DNA of 32,090 nt, from contig CAZUGZ010000028.1 of NCBI GenBank assembly GCA_964620555.1, positions 1 to 32,090 on the forward strand, given 5' to 3'. The notes below the pieces were generated by a model. It was not told the DNA's origin, did not search any database, and was given only the letters and a program-made list of their open reading frames with translations. Below, in pieces: positions 16,793-24,203 of the stretch; position 1 is the first letter of the stretch, and each line of letters starts with the position of its first letter. This DNA is from JAPOQD01 sp964620555 (lineage in GTDB: Bacteria > Pseudomonadota > Gammaproteobacteria > Pseudomonadales > Halieaceae). The position numbers and the translations under genes are program-made.

Positions 16793-17389
16793 TCACGCGG
16801 CCCGATCAGTGACGATGATCTGCGCCGGGTCGGCGGAGGGCGGAAGGTCCCAGCGCCAGTTACCGATGTGACCGACCTCGGGCAGCATATCGATGCAGTC
16901 CACCGGGCAGGGTTCGACACACAGGTCGCAGCCGGTACATTCATTGGCGATCACCGTGTGCATGCGTTTGGCGGCGCCGAGAATGGCGTCTACCGGGCAG
17001 GCCTGTATGCACTTGGTGCAGCCGATGCACTCCTCTTCGCGAATATAGGCTACCAGCGGGACCGCCTGTTCCTCGCCGTGTTCCTGGTCCAGGGGAATGA
17101 CCTCGAGATCCAGCAGGTCGGCAAGTTGAGCGATGGTGGTTTCACCCCCGGGTGGGCAACGGTTGATGGCTTCCCCCTCGGCGATGGCCTCGGCGTAGGG
17201 GCGACAGCCGGGGTAGCCGCACTGACCACATTGGGTCTGGGGGAGCAGATTGTTGATCTGCTCGGAGATCGGGTTGCCCTCGGTCTTGAATTTGATCGCC
17301 GCATAACCCAACAGGGCACCGAAGGCCAGGCCCAGGCCGGCCAGGGCCAGCAGGGCGCTCGCGAACGGGTACTGAGCCAGCAGCGACAC
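16793..17389 (-). CDS. rnfB: Rnf electron transport complex subunit RnfB (RsxB)
   Basis: About 198 residues, with one N-terminal membrane helix (FASALLALAGLGLAFGALLG). A 4Fe-4S domain follows (QCGQCGYPGCRPYAEA, with a further cysteine in INRCPPGG), then two ferredoxin-type clusters (CIGCTKCIQACP and CTGCDLCVEPCP). It is the ferredoxin-like electron carrier of the complex. The GTG at 17389 lies one base after the rnfA stop; a TTG at 17407 would give six more residues overlapping rnfA. I prefer the GTG. The stop lies 11 bases before the rnfC start. Confidence 0.94.
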   Translation of the reverse strand: MSLLAQYPFASALLALAGLGLAFGALLGYAAIKFKTEGNPISEQINNLLPQTQCGQCGYPGCRPYAEAIAEGEAINRCPPGGETTIAQLADLLDLEVIPLDQEHGEEQAVPLVAYIREEECIGCTKCIQACPVDAILGAAKRMHTVIANECTGCDLCVEPCPVDCIDMLPEVGHIGNWRWDLPPSADPAQIIVTDRAA

Positions 17390-17390
17390 C

Positions 17391-17969
17391 CTACACCAGC
17401 CCGGCAAAGCCCATGAAGGCCAGCGCCATCAGGCCGGCCGTCACCATGCCGATGGCGGCGCCCGAGAACGGTTCGGGCACATCGGCCACCGCCAGCCGTT
17501 CGCGCATGGCGGCAAACAGCACCAGCACCAGTGAAAAACCCAGCGCTGCACCAAAACCATAGAACAGCGACTGCAGAAAATCGTGCGCCTTGTTGAGATT
17601 GAGCAGTGCCACCCCGAGCACCGCACAGTTGGTGGTGATCAGTGGCAGGTACACACCCAGCACCCGGTGCAGCAGGGGGCTGGTCTTGCGCACCACCATT
17701 TCGGTGAACTGCACCACCGCGGCGATGATGAGGATAAAGGAAATGGTCTTCAGGTACTCCAGACCCAGGGGCTGGAGCAACCAGGCGTGGGTCAGGTAGC
17801 TGCAGGCAGAAGCCAGGGTGAGCACAAAGGTGGTGGCCATGGACATGCCCATGGCGGTTTCCAGTTTGTTGGAGACGCCCATGAAGGGGCACAGGCCCAG
17901 AAATTGAACCAGGACAAAATTGTTGACCAGAATGGCCCCGATCAAGAGGATGGAATATTCGGCCAGCAT
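17391..17969 (-). CDS. rnfA: Rnf electron transport complex subunit RnfA (RsxA)
   Basis: The 192-residue first gene of rnfABCDGE, with six membrane helices. NNFVLVQFLGLCPFMGVSNK, LGVYLPLITTNCAVLG and LVLFAAMRERL are RnfA/NqrE hallmarks. The start ATG has a strong AGGAGGAGG element 7-9 nt upstream, fitting the first gene of the operon. With RnfE it forms the inverted membrane pair around the intramembrane iron-sulfur site. All six subunit genes are present in canonical order with overlaps or gaps of at most 11 bases, so the complex should be functional. In E. coli it keeps SoxR reduced; elsewhere it couples ferredoxin/NADH redox chemistry to Na+ or H+ transport. Confidence 0.97.
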   Translation of the reverse strand: MLAEYSILLIGAILVNNFVLVQFLGLCPFMGVSNKLETAMGMSMATTFVLTLASACSYLTHAWLLQPLGLEYLKTISFILIIAAVVQFTEMVVRKTSPLLHRVLGVYLPLITTNCAVLGVALLNLNKAHDFLQSLFYGFGAALGFSLVLVLFAAMRERLAVADVPEPFSGAAIGMVTAGLMALAFMGFAGLV

Positions 17970-18041
17970 CGGTTGCCTCCTCCTACCCTGGTGTCCCTGC
18001 AGCCCGGCACGGCTGCGGTTCGCGAACGCACCCGGAACTGA

Positions 18042-18070
18042 AGTCTAGTCAATCCTGTTAATCGGTACAA
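18042..18070 (-). promoter_or_regulatory. Candidate sigma-70 promoter of rnfABCDGE
   Basis: On the minus strand TTGTAC (18070-18065), a 17-bp spacer and TAGACT (18047-18042) precede rnfA by about 72 bp, in the otherwise gene-free gap after metG. The rest of 17970-18163 is AT-richer than its surroundings but shows no other clear signal. Confidence 0.35.
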
Positions 18071-18134
18071 CAGTTTATCCCGATATACTTTATCTGCTAA
18101 CTCGATAAAAGGTGTCCTTCGATTTGGCTCGCCG

Positions 18135-18164
18135 CGGGGAGTTCCCTGCCCGGGGAAGCTCCGC
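18135..18164 (-). other. Strong stem-loop at the end of metG
   Basis: GGAG-TTCCC at 18138-18146 pairs with GGGAA-G-CTCC at 18153-18162, touching the metG stop codon. No run of T follows on the minus strand, so it is not a classical intrinsic terminator. It may limit readthrough into rnf or protect the metG mRNA end. Confidence 0.4.
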
Positions 18165-19834
18165 TATACCGCTGCGGTCTCCGCTTCCCTGCTGGCGGCG
18201 AGCACTGCCTCCACCTGGGCCGTCTCCACCCGGGTCAGTAGCGGTTGGAAGTGATGGATGCGGTGCCCACGGAGGGTTTCGTGGCGTTGCTCCCAGCCCA
18301 GCCCGGCATCGAGAAACTCTCCCGCCCGCCGTGCGGTCGCAGGCAGAATCGGTTGCAGGTACACCATGAGGATGCGGAACAGGTTGAGCGCCACGGAACA
18401 GACCTGGTGCACCTCGGTCTGACCGTCTGCCCGCTTGGCCAGCACCCAGGGTTGTCTGTCGTTGATGTACTGGTTGGCCCGGTCCGCCAGCGCCATGATT
18501 TCACGAACCGCCCTGGCAAAGTCCCGCTGCTCGTAATGTTGGGCGATGATCTCCCCCCGGGCACAGAACTCCGCCACCAGTTCCGGTTCGCTGCAGTGCT
18601 CGCTGAGGCGCCCGTCGAACCCCCGGTGCAGGAATCCCGCGCAACGGCTGGCGATGTTGACCACCTTGCCGATGACATCGGAGTTGACCCGCGCCACGAA
18701 ATCTTCCAGGTTCAGGTCGATATCCTCCACCCCGGCTCCGAGTTTGGCGGCAAAGTAGTAGCGCAGATACTCGGGGTCGAGGTGTTCCAGGTAGGTGCGG
18801 GCCTTGATGAAGGTGCCCCGCGACTTGGACATCTTGGTACCGTTTACCGTCAGGAAACCGTGGGCATGAATTGCCGTGGGCATCCGGTAGCCCGCGGCGC
18901 TGAGCATGGCCGGCCAGAACAGGCCGTGAAAGTTGATGATGTCCTTGCCGATGAAGTGGTACAACTCGGTGTCGGAATCTGCCCGCCAGTAGTGGTCGAA
19001 GTCGAAATCCTGGTGCTCCCGATCACAGAGGTTGCGGTGGCTGGCCATGTAACCGATCGGAGCATCCAGCCAGACATAAAAGAACTTGCCGGGCTGGCCG
19101 GGAATGCCGAAGCCGAAATAGGGGGCATCGCGGCTGATATCCCACTCCCGCAGACCGGCTTGCAGCCACTCCTGCAGCTTGTTGGCAATGGCGCTCTGCA
19201 GGGTACCCTGGCCGATCCAGTTGCGCAGCAGTCCCTCGAATTGGGGCAGGTCAAAAAAGAAATGGCGCGACTGGCGCTGCTCGGGCGGGACTCCGGACAG
19301 TATCGAAACCGCATCGACCAATTCAGTGGGGCTGTAGGCGGCGCCACATATCTCGCAGTTGTCGCCATACTGATCCGGAGCACCGCAGCGGGGACAACTC
19401 CCCTTGATGTAGCGGTCGGAGAGGAACAGGCCCCGTTGCGGATCGTAGGCCTGCACGATATCCCGCTGCACAATGTAGCCCCGGTCGAGCAGGCGGGAAT
19501 AGATCAATTCGGAGAAATGGCGGTTTTCGTCGGAGTGGGTAGTGTGAAAATTGTCGAATTCGATCAGAAAATCGGCGCTGTCGCGGACGTGCTCGGCATG
19601 AATCAGGGCAATTTGCCGTTCCGGGCTGATTCCCGATTGCTCCGCGCTGAGCATGATGGCGGTGCCGTGGGCGTCATCGGCGCAGAGGTAGAGGCACCGA
19701 TGGCCGCGGGATTTCTGAAAACGGACCCAGATATCGGTCTGCACCTGTTCCAGCAGATGGCCCAGGTGCAGCGGACCATTGGCATAGGGCAGGGCGCTGG
19801 TGACCAGCAGGGTGCGCACCGTTTGCTTGGACAT
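18164..19834 (-). CDS. metG: Methionine-tRNA ligase, short form without C-terminal tRNA-binding domain
   Basis: This class I synthetase charges tRNA-Met. Signatures are PYANGPLHLGHLLE (HIGH motif as HLGH, near residue 25), the zinc knuckle CPRCG...CEICG near 145-161, YVWLDAPIGYMA and GTKMSKSRGT (KMSKS near 335). The anticodon-binding helical domain follows, with NQYINDRQPWVLAK near 463. The protein ends at residue 556 in VEAVLAASREAE. E. coli MetG, about 677 residues, continues with a Trbp111-like dimerisation/tRNA-binding domain that is absent here, and I see no remnant of it in the 194 bp after the stop. Synteny with apbC and rnf is as in Pseudomonas. No Shine-Dalgarno sequence is visible. 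Confidence 0.95.
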   Translation of the reverse strand: MSKQTVRTLLVTSALPYANGPLHLGHLLEQVQTDIWVRFQKSRGHRCLYLCADDAHGTAIMLSAEQSGISPERQIALIHAEHVRDSADFLIEFDNFHTTHSDENRHFSELIYSRLLDRGYIVQRDIVQAYDPQRGLFLSDRYIKGSCPRCGAPDQYGDNCEICGAAYSPTELVDAVSILSGVPPEQRQSRHFFFDLPQFEGLLRNWIGQGTLQSAIANKLQEWLQAGLREWDISRDAPYFGFGIPGQPGKFFYVWLDAPIGYMASHRNLCDREHQDFDFDHYWRADSDTELYHFIGKDIINFHGLFWPAMLSAAGYRMPTAIHAHGFLTVNGTKMSKSRGTFIKARTYLEHLDPEYLRYYFAAKLGAGVEDIDLNLEDFVARVNSDVIGKVVNIASRCAGFLHRGFDGRLSEHCSEPELVAEFCARGEIIAQHYEQRDFARAVREIMALADRANQYINDRQPWVLAKRADGQTEVHQVCSVALNLFRILMVYLQPILPATARRAGEFLDAGLGWEQRHETLRGHRIHHFQPLLTRVETAQVEAVLAASREAETAAV

Positions 19835-19887
19835 GGGCGAAGCTCGCTCGGCGAAAGGCCATGGGGCCGGGCCGGAAAAAGCGGGAC

Positions 19888-19893
19888 ACTATA
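19888..19893 (-). promoter_or_regulatory. Candidate -10 box for metG
   Basis: TATAGT on the minus strand lies 53 bases before the metG ATG, in the gap shared with the divergent apbC. I see no good -35 hexamer at the right distance. Confidence 0.3.
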
Positions 19894-19925
19894 GCGGTTT
19901 TGCCTGGCTATTTCACCCGCGCCGG

Positions 19926-19954
19926 TTTCCCGCGGGGACCGGAGACTCTATACT
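19926..19954 (+). promoter_or_regulatory. Candidate apbC promoter very close to the start codon
   Basis: TATACT at 19949-19954 lies nine bases before the apbC ATG, with TTTCCC 17 bp upstream. Transcription would start within about 0-4 bases of the ATG. No ribosome-binding site is visible, so the mRNA may be leaderless. Confidence 0.4.
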
Positions 19955-19963
19955 CGCAGCCCC

Positions 19964-20770
19964 ATGGATCAGGTCAAACACATCATCGCTGTGGCCTCCG
20001 GCAAGGGAGGGGTGGGAAAATCCACCACCGCCATCAACCTGGCGCTGGCACTGGCTGCCCGGGGTGCTGCCGTGGGCCTGCTGGATGCGGATATTTACGG
20101 CCCCAGCCAGCAGGTGATGCTGGGCGTCGCCAGGGACACTCGCCCTCGGCAAAAAGACGGAACCTGGCTGTTGCCGGTGTTGGCCCACGGTCTCAAGACC
20201 ATGTCCATGGGTTACCTGGTGACGGAAAAAACTCCCATGGTCTGGCGCGGTCCCATGGCCAGTGGTGCGTTGCAGCAGATGCTGGAGCAAACGCTTTGGG
20301 GTGAACTGGATTACCTGGTGATCGATATGCCTCCGGGAACCGGCGACATCCAGTTGACCTTGTCCCAGCGCGCCAAAGTGGCCGGTGCGGTAATTGTCAC
20401 CACGCCCCAGGATATCGCCCTGCAGGATGCCCGCAAGGGCATCGAGACCTTTGCCAAAGTGGGCATTCCCGTGTTGGGCGTGGTGGAGAACATGGCGGTA
20501 CATATCTGCAGCCAGTGTGGCCACCGCGAGCCCATCTTCGGCGCCTCGGGCGGGGAGCGAATAGCCAGGGAGTACGCGGTGCCGTTGCTGGGGGCTTTGC
20601 CCCTGGCCCGTTCCATCCGCGAACAGACCGATGCCGGCAATCCGCCGGTGAGTGCGGATCCCGACGGTGAGATCAGCCGCATGTACCTGCAACTCGCGGA
20701 GCAGGTGGAAGGGCAACTGTTGCACGGTGCAGAGTTTCCCGGCCCCGAGATCTCCATCAGTGACGATTGA
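19964..20770 (+). CDS. apbC: Iron-sulfur cluster carrier protein ApbC (Mrp)
   Basis: A 268-residue P-loop ATPase of the Mrp/NBP35 family. SGKGGVGKSTTAINLALAL is the deviant Walker A, LLDADIYGPSQQ the Walker A' aspartate motif and YLVIDMPPGTGD the switch II region. HICSQCGHREPIFG holds the CxxC pair that bridges a 4Fe-4S cluster between two subunits. The usual N-terminal MIP18/DUF59 domain (about 90 residues) is missing. No such domain is encoded upstream, since the ATG lies in the divergent promoter region with metG. It should load or carry Fe-S clusters to apoproteins, which fits proximity to the Fe-S-rich rnf operon. dcd follows after nine bases. Confidence 0.93.
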   Translation: MDQVKHIIAVASGKGGVGKSTTAINLALALAARGAAVGLLDADIYGPSQQVMLGVARDTRPRQKDGTWLLPVLAHGLKTMSMGYLVTEKTPMVWRGPMASGALQQMLEQTLWGELDYLVIDMPPGTGDIQLTLSQRAKVAGAVIVTTPQDIALQDARKGIETFAKVGIPVLGVVENMAVHICSQCGHREPIFGASGGERIAREYAVPLLGALPLARSIREQTDAGNPPVSADPDGEISRMYLQLAEQVEGQLLHGAEFPGPEISISDD

Positions 20771-20779
20771 GCCGACGCT

Positions 20780-21346
20780 GTGAGCATCAAGGCAGACCGC
20801 TGGATTCGACGCATGGCAGAGCAGCAGGACATGATCCGACCCTTTGAACCGCAGCAGGTGAAGCAGGTGGGGGGGCAGCGCATCATCTCCTTCGGCACCT
20901 CCAGTTACGGTTATGACGTGCGCTGCTCGGACCGGTTCAAGGTATTCACCAACATCCACCCGGTAACGGTGGACCCGAAGTCCTTTGATTCGAACAGCTT
21001 TGTCGATATTGAGGGCGAGTTCTGCACCATTCCGCCCAATTCCTTTGCCCTGGCCGCCACCGTCGAGTACTTCCGGATTCCACGCAATGTGCTGACCATT
21101 TGCCTGGGGAAATCAACGTATGCCCGCTGTGGCATCATCGTCAATGTGACGCCGCTGGAACCGGAATGGGAAGGCCACGTCACCCCGGAATTTTCCAATA
21201 CCACCAACCTGCCGGCCCGCATCTACGCCAACGAGGGCGTGGCACAGATGCTGTTTTTCGAATCCGACGAGGTTTGCGAAACCAGCTATGCCGATCGCGA
21301 CGGCAAGTACCAGGGGCAGAGCGGAGTTACCCTGCCGAAAACCTGA
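20780..21346 (+). CDS. dcd: dCTP deaminase
   Basis: A 188-residue protein of normal family length, starting at GTG with the expected N-terminus MSIKADRWIRRMAE. SSYGYDVRCS, GKSTYARCGIIVNVTPLEPEWEGH (catalytic Glu region) and the C-terminal GKYQGQSGVTLPKT (lid over the triphosphate) are diagnostic. It deaminates dCTP to dUTP, the precursor for dTTP. It lies nine bases after apbC and is probably cotranscribed. Its last 20 bases overlap the end of the convergent purN gene. Confidence 0.97.
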   Translation: MSIKADRWIRRMAEQQDMIRPFEPQQVKQVGGQRIISFGTSSYGYDVRCSDRFKVFTNIHPVTVDPKSFDSNSFVDIEGEFCTIPPNSFALAATVEYFRIPRNVLTICLGKSTYARCGIIVNVTPLEPEWEGHVTPEFSNTTNLPARIYANEGVAQMLFFESDEVCETSYADRDGKYQGQSGVTLPKT

Positions 21347-21953
21347 GCGGACGGCCATCCAGCCAGGCGCAGTCACCGACCAGCCGCAGTCGCCCCTCGC
21401 ACATCCAGCGCACCACCCGGGGATAGATCCGGTGTTCCTGCTGCAGCACCCGCGCCGCCAGCGCCGCTTCGTCATCCCCCGGCAGTATCGGCACCCGGGC
21501 CTGCAGGATCAGCGGGCCACCGTCCAGGTCTTCGGTGACAAAGTGGACGCTGGCGCCGGCCTCGCGGTCGCCGGCTTCCAGCGCCCGCCGGTGAGTGTGC
21601 AGCCCGGGATAGCGGGGCAGCAGGGAGGGGTGAATGTTGAGTAGACGGCCACGGTAGGCATCCACCAGCAGCGGCGACAATATGCGCATGAAGCCGGCCA
21701 GAACTACCAGTTCCACCGACTGTTCCCGCAGGGATTCCAACACTGCCCGATCAAAGGCCGTGCGGCTGTCATAGGCGCGGTGATCGATACAGCGGGTGGC
21801 GATACCGGCGCGCCGGGCCCGTTGTAGACCGTGGGCATCAACCCGATTACTCAGCACCAGCGAAATTTCCGCGGCCAGTTCGCCGCGCTGGATGGCATCG
21901 ATCAGGGCCTGCAGATTGGAGCCGCTGCCGGAGATCAGGACCGCCAGTTTCAC
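21327..21953 (-). CDS. purN: Phosphoribosylglycinamide formyltransferase (GAR transformylase)
   Basis: A 208-residue enzyme starting at a GTG that overlaps the purM stop (GTGA). LAVLISGSGSNLQALIDA is the N-terminal binding loop. LAGFMRILS and RLLNIHPSLLPRYPGLHTHRRALE hold the catalytic Asn/His region, and GASVHFVTEDLDGGPLILQ includes the catalytic Asp. It transfers a formyl group from 10-formyl-THF to GAR in purine synthesis. The open frame runs far upstream (to 22724) inside purM in another frame; that extension is not coding. The end overlaps dcd by 20 bp. Confidence 0.97.
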   Translation of the reverse strand: MKLAVLISGSGSNLQALIDAIQRGELAAEISLVLSNRVDAHGLQRARRAGIATRCIDHRAYDSRTAFDRAVLESLREQSVELVVLAGFMRILSPLLVDAYRGRLLNIHPSLLPRYPGLHTHRRALEAGDREAGASVHFVTEDLDGGPLILQARVPILPGDDEAALAARVLQQEHRIYPRVVRWMCEGRLRLVGDCAWLDGRPLRFSAG

Positions 21954-23002
21954 GAGTCTTGCAACACCACCCGGTCGCCGCCGGCCCGGCACTCGGTGAC
22001 CTCTCCGAGCATCCAGGCCCGCTCGCCCTGTCGTTGCAATTGTGCCAGGGCGGAATCCACCTGGTCCGGGGCAACGCAGATCACCATGCCCACTCCACAA
22101 TTGAAGGTTCGATACATCTCCTGGCTGTCGATCCGACCCTGTTGCTGCAGCCAGCAGAAGATTTCCGGCCACTGCCAACTGTTGCCGTCCACTACCGCGC
22201 AGAACCGTTCGGGCAGCACCCGGGGCAGGTTTTCCAGCAGGCCGCCGCCGGTAATGTGAGCCATGGCCCTGATCGGTATCGAGCGCTGCAGGTCGAGCAG
22301 GGACTGCACGTAGATGCGCGTCGGTTGCAGCAGAAGTTCTCCCAGACTGGACCCGGCCAGGGAGGTGCCCAGGTCGGCGCCACTGAGCGCCAGAATCTTT
22401 CGAATCAGGGAATAGCCATTGGCGTGGGGACCGGAAGAAGCCAGCGCCAGCAGGATGTCTCCGCCGCGCACATCGGTGCCGTCGATGATTTTCGATTTCT
22501 CCACCACGCCTACACAAAAACCCGCCAGATCGTAGTCTTCGCCCTGGTAGAGGCCCGGCATTTCCGCCGTCTCTCCTCCCACCAGGGCGCAACCGGCGAG
22601 ACTGCAACCCTCGCCCATGCCCTGCACCACGGTGGCGGCGGTGGCAACGGAAAGCTTGCCGGTAGCGTAGTAGTCGAGAAAAAACAGTGGTTCGGCACCG
22701 CACACGACCAGGTCGTTGACGCACATCGCCACCAGGTCGACGCCGATGCCGTGGTGCCGGTCCAGGTCCCGGGCCAGCAACAACTTGGTGCCGACCCCGT
22801 CGGTGGCGGACACCAGCACCGGTTGGCGATAGTTGCCGCCCAGTTCAAACAGGGCGGCGAAACCGCCCAGTCCTCCCAGCACTTCGCTGCGCCGGGTGTG
22901 CCGGGCAACGCTCTTGATCCGTTCCACCAGGGCATTGCCGGCGTCGATATCGACCCCTGCACCGCGGTAGTCGAGGCCGGCTGCGGGTTTTTTGCTGCTC
23001 AC
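21950..23002 (-). CDS. purM: Phosphoribosylformylglycinamidine cyclo-ligase (AIR synthetase)
   Basis: A 350-residue PurM/ThiL-fold ATPase with the expected N-terminus (LDYRGAGVDIDAGNALVERIK). GLGGFAALFEL, VSATDGVGTKLLLA, MCVNDLVVCGAEPLFFLDYYA, GGETAEMPGLY and MAHITGGGLLENLPRVLP are diagnostic. It closes FGAM to AIR with ATP in purine synthesis. The start is GTG at 23002, and its stop overlaps the purN start, giving the usual purMN operon. A divergent promoter region separates it from the DUF2066 gene. Confidence 0.97.
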   Translation of the reverse strand: MSSKKPAAGLDYRGAGVDIDAGNALVERIKSVARHTRRSEVLGGLGGFAALFELGGNYRQPVLVSATDGVGTKLLLARDLDRHHGIGVDLVAMCVNDLVVCGAEPLFFLDYYATGKLSVATAATVVQGMGEGCSLAGCALVGGETAEMPGLYQGEDYDLAGFCVGVVEKSKIIDGTDVRGGDILLALASSGPHANGYSLIRKILALSGADLGTSLAGSSLGELLLQPTRIYVQSLLDLQRSIPIRAMAHITGGGLLENLPRVLPERFCAVVDGNSWQWPEIFCWLQQQGRIDSQEMYRTFNCGVGMVICVAPDQVDSALAQLQRQGERAWMLGEVTECRAGGDRVVLQDS

Positions 23003-23098
23003 GGTCGGTCCCGTCGCTGTGAGAAGCCGGCAGTGTAGCGCGTCGGGCCGCTGAATTCAGCGGGTCAAGTTCCCTAATGCTCTCCATCAGCATGGCGA

Positions 23099-23126
23099 TT
23101 GTGCCGGGACCCGCGACTGTTACAAT
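23099..23126 (+). promoter_or_regulatory. Candidate sigma-70 promoter for the DUF2066-perM-hda operon
   Basis: TTGTGC, a 16-bp spacer and TACAAT end 33 bases before the GTG at 23160. This lies in the 157-bp gap between divergent purM and the DUF2066 gene. Confidence 0.4.
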
Positions 23127-23159
23127 GACGAACCCCGCTATTGCAACGATGGGTTCTCC

Positions 23160-24203
23160 GTGCGCAGCCTGATCGCTCCCCTGCTCCTGTTGGTTTTTTC
23201 CGCTCCCCTGGCGGCGCAATCCGGCGAGGATTTTTTCCGTGCCGATGTGCCGGTGGCGGATCACGGCGCCCGGGAACTGAATCGCGTGGCCCGCAGCGGA
23301 TTGGCACAGGTACTGGTCAAGGTATCCGGCAGCCGGCAGGTGCTGGCCGCCGCACAAATCGAGGAAGCCTTGCAGGGCGCCAGGAATTACCTGCAGCAGT
23401 ATCAATACCAGCGCACTGCCGATGGCGAGTTGCGGCTGATCGCCCATTTCGACCGGGAACAGGTCATGGCAATTCTGACCGCCGCCGGACAGCCGGTGTG
23501 GGTCGGTAAGCGGCCGGTGCTGCTGGTGTGGATGGCCCTCGACGACGGTTCCTCCCGGTCCTTTGCCAACGCGGCAGGCAGTGCCCCGCTGCGGCGGCAA
23601 TTGCAGGAAGAATTTTCCCGTCGCGGGATTCCGGTGAGTTTTCCACTCTACGATTTGCGGGACAATATGGCGCTGGATGTTCAGGAACTGTGGGAACAGG
23701 ACAGTCCGGCGGTACTGCGCGCCTCGCAGCGCTATCGGGCCGAGCACGTGCTGCTGGCGAGATTGTCACGGGATGGCCAGCAGCGCTGGCTTGGGGATTG
23801 GCTGTATCTGGATGCCGAGGGAAGTTCCGCTGCCAGCCTCCACGCCGCCGATGACCGCGCCGCGGCCAGCACCGGGGTGGCGCTGGCCGCGGAAGCCATG
23901 GCGGCGCGCTACGCACTGCATCCCACCGCGGCCAGCCGGGCGGATTTGCTGGTGCGGGTGGACGGTTTGCAACGCTATCGGGATTATCGACAGGTGCTGA
24001 GTCATTTGCAGGGCCTGGAACTGGTGGATGAGGCGCGCCTGGAATGGCTGCGCTCGGAGACGGCAGTATTTCGCCTGCGGGCCAGGCTGCAACCGCAGCA
24101 GTTGCGGCAGGTACTGCAACGGGAGGGCAAATTGATCCCCGGCCAGCCACTCGCCGATCCGGCGGCCGAGGAGCCGGCCCTGGCCTATCGGTGGCGGCCG
24201 TGA
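23160..24203 (+). CDS. DUF2066 domain-containing exported protein
   Basis: A 347-residue protein with an N-terminal signal peptide (LIAPLLLLVFSAPLAAQ, cleavage near residue 20). It is a DUF2066 member: FFRADVPVADHGARELN, GLAQVLVKVSGSRQVLAA, the YLQQYQYQ segment and WVGKRPVLLVWMALDDG are typical. Family members sit beside purM or hda in many gammaproteobacteria, and their biochemical role is unknown. The protein is probably periplasmic. The GTG start is at 23160, and the stop overlaps the perM start (GTGA), so the two are translationally coupled. Confidence 0.9.
   Translation: MRSLIAPLLLLVFSAPLAAQSGEDFFRADVPVADHGARELNRVARSGLAQVLVKVSGSRQVLAAAQIEEALQGARNYLQQYQYQRTADGELRLIAHFDREQVMAILTAAGQPVWVGKRPVLLVWMALDDGSSRSFANAAGSAPLRRQLQEEFSRRGIPVSFPLYDLRDNMALDVQELWEQDSPAVLRASQRYRAEHVLLARLSRDGQQRWLGDWLYLDAEGSSAASLHAADDRAAASTGVALAAEAMAARYALHPTAASRADLLVRVDGLQRYRDYRQVLSHLQGLELVDEARLEWLRSETAVFRLRARLQPQQLRQVLQREGKLIPGQPLADPAAEEPALAYRWRP

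Noticed and set aside
18245..19894. 549-codon plus-strand frame
   Set aside because: It is antisense to metG and shows no domain; metG carries all synthetase motifs.
21959..23038. 359-codon plus-strand frame
   Set aside because: It is antisense to purM and His/Gln-rich, as typical of shadow frames in GC-rich DNA.
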